Part shown: positions 9,213 through 18,834 of the stretch, one piece after another | Layout of the letters: each line of letters starts with the position of its first letter | How positions within the stretch are numbered: position 1 is the first letter of the stretch | Origin: Arthrobacter sp. E3 | GTDB lineage: Bacteria > Actinomycetota > Actinomycetes > Actinomycetales > Micrococcaceae | NCBI RefSeq assembly: GCF_017353415.1 | Contig: NZ_JAFMPX010000007.1 | Location: 62,001 to 126,000, forward strand | DNA: 64,000 bases | Direction of reading: 5' to 3' | Program-made: the position numbers and the translations under genes | Notes under the pieces: model-generated | What the model was told of the DNA's origin: nothing | What the model saw: only the letters and a program-made list of their open reading frames with translations | Database searches by the model: none

Positions 9213-10007
9213 ATGTCAAAGAAGCACCCTTTCAGCGGAAACGTCATTGGCATCGACATCGGCGGCACCGGCATCAAGGGCGGAATAGTCGAGATCAGCA
9301 GCGGTGAGATGCTCGGCAGTCGTTTTCGCATCGACACCCCCAGCCCTTCGTCTCCTCAAGCCGTGGCGAGGGTGGTCAAGGAGATTGTGGACGAGCTGAT
9401 GACGCGCCCGGAGGCACCCGGCAAGGACTCCCCCATCGGTATTACGTTCCCGGCGATCATCTCCCACGGCGTGGCACTCTCGGCTGCCAACATTGACAAG
9501 TCATGGATTGACGCCGACGTGGACGCGATCATCACGAAGGAACTTGGCCGCGACGTTCAAGTCATGAATGACGCCGACGCCGCAGGATTGGCTGAAGCCC
9601 GCTACGGTGCCGGCAAGGGTGTCAACGGCACCGTCCTGGTCATCACGCTGGGCACGGGCATCGGTTCAGCTTTCATCCACGACGGCAAGCTCGTTCCGAA
9701 CGCCGAGTTGGGCCACTTGGAGATCGACGGTTTCGACGCCGAAAGCAGGGCCTCCGCCAGCGCCCGTCAACGCGATGGGTTGGACTGGGACGAATACGCA
9801 GTGCGATTGCAACGCTACTTCTCGCACGTGGAGTTCCTGTTCTCACCGGAACTGTTCATCATTGGCGGCGGTATTTCCAAGCGCAGCGAAGACTACCTGC
9901 CCAAGCTGAACCTGCGCACCAAGATCATCACGGCGCAGCTAAAGAACAATGCAGGCATTGTGGGCGGCGCGCTTCAAGCAGCGGTGCACTTCAAACTTAC
10001 GAAATAG
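9213..10007 (+). CDS. ppgK: polyphosphate--glucose phosphotransferase (ROK family)
   Basis: A 264-residue kinase that phosphorylates glucose using inorganic polyphosphate (often also ATP), a hallmark of actinobacteria. Seen: the N-terminal phosphate loop [13 protein letters not shown] at about 10-22, the catalytic [19 protein letters not shown], the [10 protein letters not shown] loop, and a shortened zinc-free C-terminus ([21 protein letters not shown]) typical of PpgK rather than ATP-only ROK kinases. A second, ATP-type ROK glucokinase lies at 58696-59703. The 3' end overlaps the convergent nrdR gene by 11 bases. Confidence 0.93.
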   Translation: MSKKHPFSGNVIGIDIGGTGIKGGIVEISSGEMLGSRFRIDTPSPSSPQAVARVVKEIVDELMTRPEAPGKDSPIGITFPAIISHGVALSAANIDKSWIDADVDAIITKELGRDVQVMNDADAAGLAEARYGAGKGVNGTVLVITLGTGIGSAFIHDGKLVPNAELGHLEIDGFDAESRASASARQRDGLDWDEYAVRLQRYFSHVEFLFSPELFIIGGGISKRSEDYLPKLNLRTKIITAQLKNNAGIVGGALQAAVHFKLTK

Positions 10008-10473
10008 CGTCCACAGCCGGCTGTGCAGCACTCCCGCTGCGCAGCCGGGCGATGGACGCTTCAAAGTCTTCCAACGACTCAAACCCCTGATACACACTGG
10101 CAAAGCGCAAGTACGCCACCACATCGAGGCGGCGAAGTGGCTCGAGGATGGCCAAGCCCACCTCATTGGCCTCGATTTCAGCAGCGCCGCTGGCCCGAAT
10201 GCTCTCTTCGACTTCCTGAGCCAGCTTGGCCAGGTCGTCGTCGGTCACGGGACGGCCCTGACAGGCCTTCCGCACACCGCTGATGATCTTGCTGCGGCTG
10301 AACGGCTCGGCAACTCCGGAGCGCTTGCTGACTGAGAGGCTGGCCGTCTCCATGGTGCTGAAGCGGCGGCCGCAGTCTGTGCACTGCCGGCGGCGTCGAA
10401 TGGACGAGCCGTCGTCGGACAGACGGGAGTCAACTACACGGGAGTCGGGATTGCGACAAAACGGGCAATACAT
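9997..10473 (-). CDS. nrdR: transcriptional repressor NrdR
   Basis: A 158-residue nucleotide-sensing repressor of ribonucleotide reductase genes. The N-terminal zinc ribbon has its two cysteine pairs (CPFC at 3-6 and CTDC at about 31-34), followed by the RRFST segment and an ATP-cone ([24 protein letters not shown]) that binds ATP or dATP. Length and order match the family. Upstream lies hisD on the same strand; the 93-base gap contains a 10-bp inverted repeat (10497-10522). Actinobacteria often place nrdR near hisD or lexA; here no lexA is present. The stop overlaps the end of ppgK on the other strand. Confidence 0.96.
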   Translation of the reverse strand: MYCPFCRNPDSRVVDSRLSDDGSSIRRRRQCTDCGRRFSTMETASLSVSKRSGVAEPFSRSKIISGVRKACQGRPVTDDDLAKLAQEVEESIRASGAAEIEANEVGLAILEPLRRLDVVAYLRFASVYQGFESLEDFEASIARLRSGSAAQPAVDAIS

Positions 10474-10496
10474 TCAGATGCTCCCTTCGGGTCGTA

Positions 10497-10522
10497 GTTT
10501 TCCCAGTCTAGGCTGGGAAAAC
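10497..10522. repeat. 10-bp inverted repeat between hisD and nrdR
   Basis: The arms gttttcccag and ctgggaaaac are perfect complements with a 6-base loop. The element sits 45 bases after the hisD stop and 24 bases before the nrdR ATG. It could act as a terminator for hisD (T-rich on both strands) or as an operator for nrdR. It does not match the NrdR box as I remember it. Confidence 0.5.
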
Positions 10523-10566
10523 AGCAAATAACAATTGTGTAATTATGCGTGCGCGGCGGGTCGCCG

Positions 10567-11964
10567 TCAGGGGAAGCGCACCGCCACGGCGTCTCCGTGG
10601 GCCGGCAGCCCCTCAGCCTTGGCCAACGTCATCACGTGCCCGGCAACTTGCTCCAACGCTTCCTTGTTGTAGTTGACGAGCTGTACTGCGCGCAGGAACG
10701 TCGTCACATTCAACCCGGAGGAGAAAGCCGCGGTTCCGCTGGTGGGCAGCACATGGTTTGACCCGGCGCAGTAGTCGCCCAGGCTCACCGGGCTGTAGTC
10801 CCCCACGAAGATGGCCCCGGCGTTGGTGATCCGCGCAGCCACGGCTGCGGCGTTTTCAGTGACGACTTCCAAGTGTTCGGCGGCGTAGGCATTGCATACG
10901 GCCACCCCCTGATCCACGTCATCTACCAGAACAATGCCGGATTGCGGGCCATTCAACGCCGTTGTCACCCGCTCCCGGTGGGTGGTCAGCGCCGCCTGGC
11001 GCACCACTTCACGTTCGACGGCGTCAGCCAGTTGCACAGATGTGCTCACCAGGACGGAGCCAGCGTTGGGATCATGTTCAGCCTGGCTGATCAAATCTGC
11101 TGCAACATAGACAGGATTGGCAGTCTCATCGGCCAGCACGGCAATTTCGGTGGCGCCGGCTTCTGAGTCAATGCCAACCACACCCTTGACGAGGCGCTTG
11201 GCGGTGGCCACGAAAATATTGCCAGGGCCGGTGACCACGTCAACGGGCTCAATGGCCTCCCCGGCACCGTTGGCGCTGCTGCCGGCAGCCACGCCGTAGG
11301 CGAACGCCGCAATGGCCTGGGCCCCGCCCATGGCATAGACCTCCTCAACGCCCAAGAGGGCCGCTGCTGCAAGAACAGTGAGATCGGGCAGCCCGCCACA
11401 GTCTTTTTGCGGCGGTGAAGCCAAGGCAACGGACTGGACGCCGGCAGCCAAGGCCGGGACAACGTTCATGATGACCGATGATGGGTACGCAGCCAAGCCG
11501 CCGGGCACGTACAGGCCCACTCGGCGCACGGGGATCCAGTGCGAGGAAACCACGGCCCCGTCTGCGACCTGGAAATCGACATTGGCAGGCTTTTGGGCCT
11601 GGGCGAAGGCTTTGGCCCGGGCAATCGATTCTTCCAAAGCGGCGCGAACCTGCGGGTCAAGAGAGTCAAGGGCATGGGCGAGTGCCACGGCCGGGACCCG
11701 TGGATGGTCCTGGGCGACGCCGTCGAACTTCAACGCCAGCTCTGCCAAGGCGGCATGGCCACGCCCGCGCACGTCGGCGATGATGCCTTGGACGGCTGCT
11801 TCGGCCGTGGTGACGGTGGACTGCGCCGTGCGGGGCACAGCGTTCTTCAACTCTGCCAGGCTCAAGGTGCGCCCGCGCAAATCCGTGCGGCGCAGGGCAA
11901 CAACGGCACTCTGCGCAGCTACATCGTTTTCCGGGCTGGATACTGTGGATTCAAGGTTGCTCAC
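10567..11964 (-). CDS. hisD: histidinol dehydrogenase
   Basis: A 465-residue zinc enzyme catalysing the last two oxidations of histidine synthesis (histidinol to histidine). Seen: VGLYVPGG, the NAD-binding VDVVTGPGN followed by IDSEAGATEIAVLAD, the SQAEHDP zinc/active-site histidine, EHLE, and the final YCAGSNHVLPTSGTA motif. It begins with GTG at 11964. The first 20 or so residues are variable. In many actinobacteria hisD heads hisC-hisB, but here the next gene on the strand is nrdR, so the rest of the his pathway must be elsewhere. It follows the membrane-protein gene at 12002 by only 37 bases, so it may belong to the dnaE transcript. Confidence 0.96.
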   Translation of the reverse strand: MSNLESTVSSPENDVAAQSAVVALRRTDLRGRTLSLAELKNAVPRTAQSTVTTAEAAVQGIIADVRGRGHAALAELALKFDGVAQDHPRVPAVALAHALDSLDPQVRAALEESIARAKAFAQAQKPANVDFQVADGAVVSSHWIPVRRVGLYVPGGLAAYPSSVIMNVVPALAAGVQSVALASPPQKDCGGLPDLTVLAAAALLGVEEVYAMGGAQAIAAFAYGVAAGSSANGAGEAIEPVDVVTGPGNIFVATAKRLVKGVVGIDSEAGATEIAVLADETANPVYVAADLISQAEHDPNAGSVLVSTSVQLADAVEREVVRQAALTTHRERVTTALNGPQSGIVLVDDVDQGVAVCNAYAAEHLEVVTENAAAVAARITNAGAIFVGDYSPVSLGDYCAGSNHVLPTSGTAAFSSGLNVTTFLRAVQLVNYNKEALEQVAGHVMTLAKAEGLPAHGDAVAVRFP

Positions 11965-12001
11965 AACAGTTGAGTTTACCTGCTGCTGCCCACGCCGGTG
12001 T

Positions 12002-12538
12002 CTACGGGCGTTCCTCTACGCGTGCCGGGATGAAGCTGTAGGCGTACATGGTGCGCAGGAATACAATCAGCACGCTCACCAGTGGCCACAACAACAGCAC
12101 CGAGCCGGACCGCAGCGAGAACACCATGCTGGGGTTGGGCAGCGGCGACGGTGGATTTCCAAAGAGGTCGCCCGCAAAGACGCCCATGCGCCAGGCAATG
12201 ACGGAACCCACCAAGCCGCACAACGCCAGAAGCAGGACAAACGCGCCCGTTGACACCGCCGCACCGTCGCCCTTTTGACGTCGGGTGCGCTCGGCACGAA
12301 GCGCTGCGAGGGCAGTCACCACCCCTGCAAGTATCAGTATCAGTGCCAGCGTGGCATCACGCGGAAACCAGGTGGCATAGTCCTTGCCGTCACCATAGAA
12401 GGCACCGGTGGGGGCTGCGAGCCACCACACGATCCCGCCTATTGCACCAGCGATGGCCGAACCGCCCAAGCCGCGGCGCCACATGGCACCGCTCCGGATT
12501 TGGTCGGTAGAAGGGTTGGGAGCGCTGTGCTCAGCCAT
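12002..12538 (-). CDS. conserved four-helix membrane protein, function unknown
   Basis: A 178-residue protein with four hydrophobic stretches, roughly at residues 25-45, 64-80, 99-120 and 146-168. A W-W-L-A-A-P-T-G loop and an N-P-S-M segment lie between helices. I do not recognise a catalytic motif; it resembles the unnamed small membrane proteins found beside dnaE in Arthrobacter genomes. It is translationally coupled to dnaE (the dnaE stop TGA shares its last base with this ATG) and sits 37 bases before hisD, so it is likely co-transcribed with both. Confidence 0.75.
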   Translation of the reverse strand: MAEHSAPNPSTDQIRSGAMWRRGLGGSAIAGAIGGIVWWLAAPTGAFYGDGKDYATWFPRDATLALILILAGVVTALAALRAERTRRQKGDGAAVSTGAFVLLLALCGLVGSVIAWRMGVFAGDLFGNPPSPLPNPSMVFSLRSGSVLLLWPLVSVLIVFLRTMYAYSFIPARVEERP

Positions 12539-15500
12539 CAGCCCTCCAGACAGGTGGGGCCCAGCAGGACCTTCAGGTCGCCGAAGAGCGCCGGGGTGGG
12601 GTTGACCCGGTGGTGCAGCGGCAGCTTCATGACCTTCACGGCGCGGTTTCCGGCGAGATACATCTTGACCTCCGTGTTGCCGCGGTGGTCACCAAGGATA
12701 TCCTTCAACGCCCCCAGCACCTGCTCATTGGCCTTGTGTTCCGGCATGGAGATCACCAGCGGCCCGGCAAGGCCTTCACTCAGGTCGGGGACGGAGAGTT
12801 CCATGGCGTTCAGGGTGATGGCACCGTCGTCGCGCTTTTGCAGCCTTCCCTTGATCACCACGATCAAGTCCTCTGCCAGGACTGTAGCGATGGGCCCATA
12901 GACCTGCCCGAAGAACATGACTTCGATCGAGCCGCCCAGGTCTTCAACCTCACAGCGGGCATAGGGGTTGCCGCTGCTCTTGGCGATGCGGCGTTGGAGG
13001 TTGGTGATCATGCCGGAGATGCTGAAGATGTGCCCGTCTGAGGGGCCGTCGTCGGCGAGCACCTGGGTGATGGACATGTCGGCGTTTTGGCTCAGGATGC
13101 CTTCAAGGCCCTGCAGCGGGTGGTCTGAGACGTAGAGCCCGAGCATGTCCCGCTCGAACGCCAGCTTGTCCTTTTTTTCCCATTCGGGCAGGTCGGGAAT
13201 CTCCGTGGCCAGCGCCGATTCAGGCTCTGCGTCACCAAGGCCGGCGAAGAGGTCAAACTGGCCCACTGCCTCGTTGCGCTTGATGGTGATGACCGAGTCG
13301 ACGGCTTCTTCATGGATCATGGCCAAGGCCCGCCTAGGATGGCCCAGGGAGTCGAAGGCACCGGCCTTGATCAAGGATTCGATGGTGCGCTTGTTGCACA
13401 CCACGGCCGGGACCTTCATGAGGAAGTCGGGGAAGTTCTCAAAGTTGCCCGCACCCGTCCTGGCTTCCACCAAGGCGTTGACCACGTTGGCGCCCACGTT
13501 GCGGATGGCGCCCATGCCGAAGCGGATGTCATGGCCGATCGGGGTGAAGTTCAACGCCGATTCATTGACGTCGGGGGCCAGCACCGTGATGCCCATGTGG
13601 CGACACTCGTTGAGGTACAGGGCCAGCTTGTCCTTGTCGTCGCCAACGCTTGTCAGCAGGGCCGCCATGTATTCGGCAGGATAGTGCGCCTTCAGGTAAG
13701 CGGTCCAGTAACTGATGACTCCGTATGCAGCCGAGTGCGCCTTGTTGAAGGCGTAGTCGGAGAACGGCAGCAAAATAGCCCAGAGTGTTTGGACTGCGGC
13801 ATCGGAATAGCCGTTGTCCAGCATGCCCTGGTGGAAGCCGGCATACTGTTTATCCAGCTCCGACTTCTTCTTTTTGCCCATGGCACGGCGCAAAATATCG
13901 GCCCGGCCCAGCGAGTATCCCGCCAGCTTCTGGGCGATGGACATCACCTGCTCCTGGTACACGATCAGGCCATAGGTACCGCCCAGGATGTCCGCGAGGG
14001 GCTCTTCCAGTTCCGGGTGGATGGGGGTGATGGGCTGCAGGCCGTTCTTGCGCAGCGCATAGTTCGTATGCGAGTCCGCACCCATGGGACCTGGCCGGTA
14101 CAACGCCAGGACGGCGGAAATATCTTCAAAGTTATCGGGGCGCATCAGCTTAAGCAGGGAGCGCATGGGGCCGCCGTCGAGCTGGAAGACACCCAGCGTG
14201 TCCCCACGCGCCATCAGCTCATAGGAGGGTGCGTCGTCGAGCTCCAAGCGCTCAAGGTCAAGGTCGAAGCCCTTGTTGGCCTTGATATTTTCCAGTGCGT
14301 CGGTGATGATCGTGAGGTTTCGCAACCCCAGGAAGTCCATTTTGATCAGGCCGAGGCCTTCGCTGGTGGGGTAGTCGAACTGGGTGATGACCTGCCCGTC
14401 CTGGAAGCGGCGCATGATCGGGATGACATCGATGATGGGATCCGAGCTCATGATCACACCGGCTGCGTGCACACCCCACTGGCGCTTCAGCCCCTCCAGT
14501 CCCTTGGACAGCTCAAAGACCTTCGCCGCCTCGGGGTCGGTGTTCATCAGGTTGCGGAAGTCAGCTGCTTCGCTGTAACGCTTGGCCTCCGGGTTTTCAA
14601 TGTCATTGAGGAGAATATCCTTGGCCATGACGGCCGGCGGCAGCGCCTTGGTCAGCATTTCACCCATGCTGAAGGGGTGCCCCAGGACGCGGGAGGCATC
14701 CTTGAGCGCCTGTTTCGTCTTGATGCTGCCGTACGTCACGATCATGGCAACACGCTCGTCACCGTACTTTTCCGTCACATACTTGATGACCTCATGGCGG
14801 CGACGATCATCGAAGTCCACGTCGAAGTCGGGCATGGACACGCGCTCGGGGTTCAGGAAACGTTCAAAGATCAGCCCGTGGCGCAGCGGGTCAAGGTCGG
14901 TGATGCGCATGGCGTAGGCCACCATGGAGCCAGCACCGGAGCCACGCCCGGGGCCAACCCGGATGCCGTGGTCCTTGGACCAGTTGATGAAGTCGGCTAC
15001 CACGAGGAAGTAGCCGGGGAAGCCCATCTTGATGATGACGTCCAGTTCGTAGTCCGCCTGCTTGCGGACGTCGTCGGGGATGCCCGCCGGGTACCTGTAC
15101 TTCAGGCCCGTGTCCACTTCCTTAACCAGCCAGGACGTTTCGTCTTCACCTTCCGGGCAGGGGAACCGCGGCATGTAGTTGGCGTTGGTGTTGAAGGAGA
15201 CATCGCAGCGCTCGGCGATGAGCAGCGTGTTGTCGCAGGCTTCGGGCAGTTCGGAGAAGAGGGAGCGCATTTCCGCTGCCGACTTCAGGTAGTAGCCGCT
15301 GCCACTGAACGCAAAACGCTTGCCACCCTGGTCATAGGTGGGTTCGGCAAGGGTGGAGCCGGACTGCAGGGCCAGGAGGGCTTCGTGGGCCTTCGCGTCA
15401 TGCTCGTGGGTGTAGTGGAGGTCATTGGTGGCCACCAGCGGAATGTTTAGATCCTTGGCCAGGCGCATCAGGTCCTTCGTGACCCGGCGTTCAATGTCCA

Positions 15501-16101
15501 GCCCGTGGTCCATGAGCTCGCAGAAGTAGTTTTCCGTCCCGAAGATGTCCTGGAACTCGGCGGCGGCCGCCCTGGCCTCGTTGTACTGGCCCAGCCGCAG
15601 CCGCGTCTGGACTTCACCCGAGGGGCAGCCGGTGGTGGCGATGAGTCCCGGGTGGTATTCGTTGAGCAGTTCCCGGTCCAGGCGCGGGTACTTGCCCATG
15701 GGTGAATCGAGGGAGCCCAGCGAGGACGCCCTGAACAGGTTCCGCATGCCCTGGTTGTTGTAGCTGAGCAGCGTCATGTGCGTGTAGGACCCACCGCCGG
15801 AGACGTCGTCCTTCCGCTGACTTTCGTCGGTACGCCACTTCACCCTGGTCTTGTCGGTGCGGGCGGTGCCTGGGGTGACGTAGGCTTCAACGCCGATGAT
15901 GGGCTTGATGCCAGCGTCGGTAGCCTTTTGCCAAAAGTCGAAGGCCCCAAATAGATAGCCGTGGTCGGTGGTGGCCAGTGCGGGCATTTCAAGCCGCTTG
16001 GCCTCGTCAAACAATTCCGTTAGGCGCGCAGCACCGTCCAGCATGGAGTATTCGGTGTGTGAGTGAAGATGGACAAAACTGTCAGTCGATGAGCTAGCCA
16101 C
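12538..16101 (-). CDS. dnaE: DNA polymerase III alpha subunit (DnaE1 type)
   Basis: The 1187-residue replicative polymerase. In order: the PHP domain starting FVHLHSHTEYSMLDG, the polymerase palm with SMPDFDVDFDDRRR (catalytic aspartates), fingers with GPGRGSGAGS upstream, the SYWTAYLKAHYP segment, a tandem HhH region, and a C-terminal OB domain (ISGMITNLQRR). Length and motif order match actinobacterial DnaE1 rather than the error-prone DnaE2. The start is GTG at 16101. A 712-codon open frame on the opposite strand inside this gene is a codon-bias shadow. Downstream genes are the coupled membrane protein and hisD; upstream is the repeat-bearing gap before the pseudouridine synthase gene. Confidence 0.97.
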   Translation of the reverse strand: MASSSTDSFVHLHSHTEYSMLDGAARLTELFDEAKRLEMPALATTDHGYLFGAFDFWQKATDAGIKPIIGVEAYVTPGTARTDKTRVKWRTDESQRKDDVSGGGSYTHMTLLSYNNQGMRNLFRASSLGSLDSPMGKYPRLDRELLNEYHPGLIATTGCPSGEVQTRLRLGQYNEARAAAAEFQDIFGTENYFCELMDHGLDIERRVTKDLMRLAKDLNIPLVATNDLHYTHEHDAKAHEALLALQSGSTLAEPTYDQGGKRFAFSGSGYYLKSAAEMRSLFSELPEACDNTLLIAERCDVSFNTNANYMPRFPCPEGEDETSWLVKEVDTGLKYRYPAGIPDDVRKQADYELDVIIKMGFPGYFLVVADFINWSKDHGIRVGPGRGSGAGSMVAYAMRITDLDPLRHGLIFERFLNPERVSMPDFDVDFDDRRRHEVIKYVTEKYGDERVAMIVTYGSIKTKQALKDASRVLGHPFSMGEMLTKALPPAVMAKDILLNDIENPEAKRYSEAADFRNLMNTDPEAAKVFELSKGLEGLKRQWGVHAAGVIMSSDPIIDVIPIMRRFQDGQVITQFDYPTSEGLGLIKMDFLGLRNLTIITDALENIKANKGFDLDLERLELDDAPSYELMARGDTLGVFQLDGGPMRSLLKLMRPDNFEDISAVLALYRPGPMGADSHTNYALRKNGLQPITPIHPELEEPLADILGGTYGLIVYQEQVMSIAQKLAGYSLGRADILRRAMGKKKKSELDKQYAGFHQGMLDNGYSDAAVQTLWAILLPFSDYAFNKAHSAAYGVISYWTAYLKAHYPAEYMAALLTSVGDDKDKLALYLNECRHMGITVLAPDVNESALNFTPIGHDIRFGMGAIRNVGANVVNALVEARTGAGNFENFPDFLMKVPAVVCNKRTIESLIKAGAFDSLGHPRRALAMIHEEAVDSVITIKRNEAVGQFDLFAGLGDAEPESALATEIPDLPEWEKKDKLAFERDMLGLYVSDHPLQGLEGILSQNADMSITQVLADDGPSDGHIFSISGMITNLQRRIAKSSGNPYARCEVEDLGGSIEVMFFGQVYGPIATVLAEDLIVVIKGRLQKRDDGAITLNAMELSVPDLSEGLAGPLVISMPEHKANEQVLGALKDILGDHRGNTEVKMYLAGNRAVKVMKLPLHHRVNPTPALFGDLKVLLGPTCLEG

Positions 16102-16139
16102 CCGACCAGTCTAGTCCCCAATCCAAACCCTCCCCCCAC

Positions 16140-16334
16140 CAACGCTCCTGCACTTTCGGGGCAGCAAACCCTGACGCTCTTTCAGTTTCCGGGGTCAAAA
16201 CACGGACCCTTCTGCAGGTCGTGAGGCAACGATCTAGCTCACAACGCGAAGGTGCTGGAGCGCCGGGAAAAACACCCCAAAAGGTGCAGGAGGGTCAGAG
16301 GAAATACCCCGGAAGGTGCGGGAGCGTCGGTAGG
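16140..16334. repeat. cluster of five degenerate ~30-bp repeats (REP-like)
   Basis: Five copies of a unit with core GACGCTCCTGCACCTT then CGGGG fill most of the dnaE upstream gap. Two are on the plus strand (about 16141-16170 and 16171-16201), and three on the minus strand (about 16334-16305, 16304-16272 and 16271-16243). The two orientations face each other, so a transcript could fold. The units differ at several positions, as interspersed palindromic repeats do. No coding potential is convincing here. Confidence 0.65.
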
Positions 16335-16336
16335 GG

Positions 16337-17260
16337 TTAGTGTTCGCCGCGCAGGTGGTCCAGTGCGTACTCCAGATCCTGCGGGTAGGGGCTTGTCACT
16401 GACACCCATTCCCCCGATGACGGGTGTGTGAAGCCCAGCTGGTGGGCGTGCAACCACTGCCTAGTCAGGCCCAACTCGGCAGCCAGTTTCGGGTCTGCCC
16501 CGTACGTCAAGTCACCGGCGCAAGGATGGCGCAGCGCCGAAAAGTGAACACGGATCTGGTGTGTGCGCCCGGTTTCAAGGTGGACTTCCACCAGCGACGC
16601 CTTCCCGAACGCCTCAAGAACTTCGTAATGGGTCACCGAGGGACGCCCGTCCTCGATGACGGCGAAGCGCCAGTCGTGGCCGGGGTGGCGGCCGATGGGC
16701 GCGTCGATGGTGCCCTTCAACGGGTCCGGGAGTCCCTGCACCACGGCGTGGTAGATCTTCTCCACCGTCCGTTCGCGGAAAGCCTGCTTCAGGACGGTGT
16801 ACGCGTGCTCAGTCTTGGCCACCACCATGGCACCGGAAGTGCCCACGTCCAGGCGGTGCACAATACCGACCCGCTCCTGGGCGCCGGATGTTGAAATGCG
16901 GTACCCGGCGGCAGCCAGCCCGCCCACCACAGTGGGCCCCACCCATCCCGGTGACGGATGTGCAGCCACGCCGACTGGTTTGTCCACCACCACGAAGTCA
17001 TCGTCGTCGAGGAGGATGTCGAGGCCTTCCACGGGTTCCACAACGACGGCAAGCGGATCGCGGCGCTCGGGTATGGTGACCTGCACACTGGCGCCGGCAG
17101 TGAGTTTTTCACTCTTGCCCAACAGCACACCGTTTTGCAGGACATTGCCCTCCACGCAGAGCAGTGCAGCTGCAGAGCGTGAGATGCCCAGCAGCACAGC
17201 AAGTGCGGCGTCAGCCCGTCGTCCGGCGACGTCGTGGGGCACGTTGAACGTTTCAGTCAT
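16337..17260 (-). CDS. RluA-family 23S rRNA pseudouridine synthase
   Basis: A 307-residue enzyme converting specific uridines in 23S rRNA to pseudouridine. An N-terminal S4-like RNA-binding domain (residues about 10-75, [21 protein letters not shown]) precedes the catalytic domain with [12 protein letters not shown] (catalytic Asp), GRTHQIRVH and the C-terminal [10 protein letters not shown]. This RluD-like architecture is normal, but the exact target uridines cannot be assigned from sequence. It overlaps lspA by 8 bases, the standard lspA-rluD pair of Gram-positives. Confidence 0.93.
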   Translation of the reverse strand: MTETFNVPHDVAGRRADAALAVLLGISRSAAALLCVEGNVLQNGVLLGKSEKLTAGASVQVTIPERRDPLAVVVEPVEGLDILLDDDDFVVVDKPVGVAAHPSPGWVGPTVVGGLAAAGYRISTSGAQERVGIVHRLDVGTSGAMVVAKTEHAYTVLKQAFRERTVEKIYHAVVQGLPDPLKGTIDAPIGRHPGHDWRFAVIEDGRPSVTHYEVLEAFGKASLVEVHLETGRTHQIRVHFSALRHPCAGDLTYGADPKLAAELGLTRQWLHAHQLGFTHPSSGEWVSVTSPYPQDLEYALDHLRGEH

Positions 17261-17807
17261 CGAGACTTACATCCTTCACAGCAGCTTTGGCCCCGGTCAG
17301 CGGCACGCCCAACAGGGTCAACAAACAGATGGTAATCACGCCGCCCACCACGGCCATGTCCGCCATGTTGAAAATGGCGAAGTTGGGGAAGGAAATGAAA
17401 TCCACCACGTGTCCCATGGCGAACGACGGCGGACGGAACAGTCTGTCCGTCAGGTTGCCTAGGGCGCCGCCTAGGACAAGGCCCAGTCCGATGGCCCACC
17501 AGGCCGATCGGATGCGCCGTGCCAGCACGATGATGGCAACGGACACCGCCGCCATGATCAAGGTAAAGAACCAGGTGAAATTCTCCCCGATGGAGAAGGC
17601 TGCACCAGAATTCCGAATGTAATACCACTGCAGGACGCCGGGGATCACGGGGGTGCTCTGTCCTTCAACCATGGTGGACGTCACCCACCACTTCGTCAGT
17701 TGGTCACAGCTGTAGGCGAATGCGGCAAGACCTGCCCACAGGATCCAATAGGTGCGGCGGTTGGAGGCGGGGGCAGATTGCGTGTCCGGCAGAGAGTTCT
17801 CGCTCAT
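17253..17807 (-). CDS. lspA: lipoprotein signal peptidase
   Basis: A 184-residue integral-membrane aspartic protease that removes signal peptides from diacylated prolipoproteins. Four transmembrane helices are visible. The conserved blocks are [25 protein letters not shown] (first catalytic Asp) and HVVDFI followed by FNMAD (second catalytic Asp). Its likely substrates include the Tat-type lipoprotein at 40763. The gene overlaps the following pseudouridine synthase by 8 bases. It is separated from divIVA upstream by a terminator hairpin, so it probably has its own promoter in the 118 bases before its ATG. Confidence 0.95.
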   Translation of the reverse strand: MSENSLPDTQSAPASNRRTYWILWAGLAAFAYSCDQLTKWWVTSTMVEGQSTPVIPGVLQWYYIRNSGAAFSIGENFTWFFTLIMAAVSVAIIVLARRIRSAWWAIGLGLVLGGALGNLTDRLFRPPSFAMGHVVDFISFPNFAIFNMADMAVVGGVITICLLTLLGVPLTGAKAAVKDVSLDD

Positions 17808-17925
17808 GGTGCTTTCAGTAGTTGCGGCAAAGGGATAGCCTCCATCATAAGCTCGCTGGCTGCGGCACCAACCACAGGGGCCGGCATGTCAGCGGCTGGA
17901 AGTTCGGGGCTGCCTTAAGCAGCAA

Positions 17926-17963
17926 GAAGCCGGTGGGACAAGTTTCCTTGCACCACCGGCTTC
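17926..17963 (-). terminator. Rho-independent terminator after divIVA
   Basis: An 11-bp perfect stem (gaagccggtgg with ccaccggcttc) and a 16-base loop lie 11 bases past the divIVA stop. The T-content after the stem on the minus strand is modest. Confidence 0.65.
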
Positions 17964-17973
17964 CTGTATTTGC

Positions 17974-18693
17974 CTAGGAGCCCGAGTTGGTCTCGGAGAC
18001 GTCCGGTGCTGCCACCGAACCGCGGGCATCCAGGTCGCGTAGCTGACCTTCAATGTACGTCTTCAGGCGTGAACGGTAGTCACGCTCGAAGCCGCGCAGC
18101 TGCTCCACCTTGCGTTCGAGCACCGACCGCTGTTGCTCCAGAGCACCGAGCGTCTTACGGCTCTTTTCTTGGGCGTCGTTGACCAGCGTGCTGGCCTCGA
18201 TTTGCGCTTCGGCAATGATCTTGTCGCGCTGTTCAACACCTGCGTTGACGTATTCGTCGTGCAGGCGCTCGGCCAACGCGATGACGCCTGAGGCTGTCTC
18301 AGCCGAGGTGCCAGCGGATGCTCGGGCAGGAACGGGTGCTGGTGCAGCAGCCTTCTCCACGACCGGCTCAGGCTTGGCCTCAGGCACTACAGCCTTGGGC
18401 TCGGCCTTCTTCGGCTCTGCAACAACCTTGGCGGACTTGCCTGCTGCAGGTGACGCCTTGCCCTTGGCCGGCGCCGAAGCGGCAGCAGCAGCCGGCGCCG
18501 GCGCCGAAGCGGCAGCACCTGCTGTGTCTGCATCTGCGAGCTGCTTGCGCAGTTCGTCATTTTCTTGATGCAGGCGGCGGAGCTCTACGACGATTTCGTC
18601 AAGAAAATCGTCGACTTCGTCCTGGTCATAGCCTTCACGGAACTTGGTCGGCTGGAACCGCTTGTTGACAACGTCTTCTGGCGTAAGCGCCAT
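17974..18693 (-). CDS. divIVA: polar growth/division scaffold DivIVA (Wag31)
   Basis: A 239-residue coiled-coil protein that marks negatively curved membrane at poles and septum and organises wall synthesis. The N-terminal DivIVA domain is intact (MALTPEDVVNKRFQPTKFRE, then GYDQDEVDDFLDEIV). A first coiled coil runs to about residue 50. An Ala/Pro/Lys-rich linker follows (about 55-130), then a second coiled coil (about 135-225) with a KVEQLRGFERDYRSRLK segment. Genes upstream (sepF, yggT) and the downstream terminator define the end of the ftsZ-side division block. In actinobacteria this protein is usually essential and phosphorylated by PASTA kinases; one such kinase is encoded at 52616. Confidence 0.95.
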   Translation of the reverse strand: MALTPEDVVNKRFQPTKFREGYDQDEVDDFLDEIVVELRRLHQENDELRKQLADADTAGAAASAPAPAAAAASAPAKGKASPAAGKSAKVVAEPKKAEPKAVVPEAKPEPVVEKAAAPAPVPARASAGTSAETASGVIALAERLHDEYVNAGVEQRDKIIAEAQIEASTLVNDAQEKSRKTLGALEQQRSVLERKVEQLRGFERDYRSRLKTYIEGQLRDLDARGSVAAPDVSETNSGS

Positions 18694-18834
18694 CTAGTCA
18701 CCTCATTGGTCTAAGTGAGTCTGGAACCGGCCTAGGCCCTACCGACTGCGGTACCGAATACATGTCTGTCAGCACGCACCGGGGTCTCTTTTTTACAATA
18801 TAGCTTTTCTCTGGCGAAAACGAACGGCGCGGCG

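Noticed and set aside
13312-15450. 712-codon open frame on the plus strand opposite dnaE
   Set aside because: Antisense shadow produced by codon bias; no recognisable domain, and dnaE on the other strand is fully conserved.
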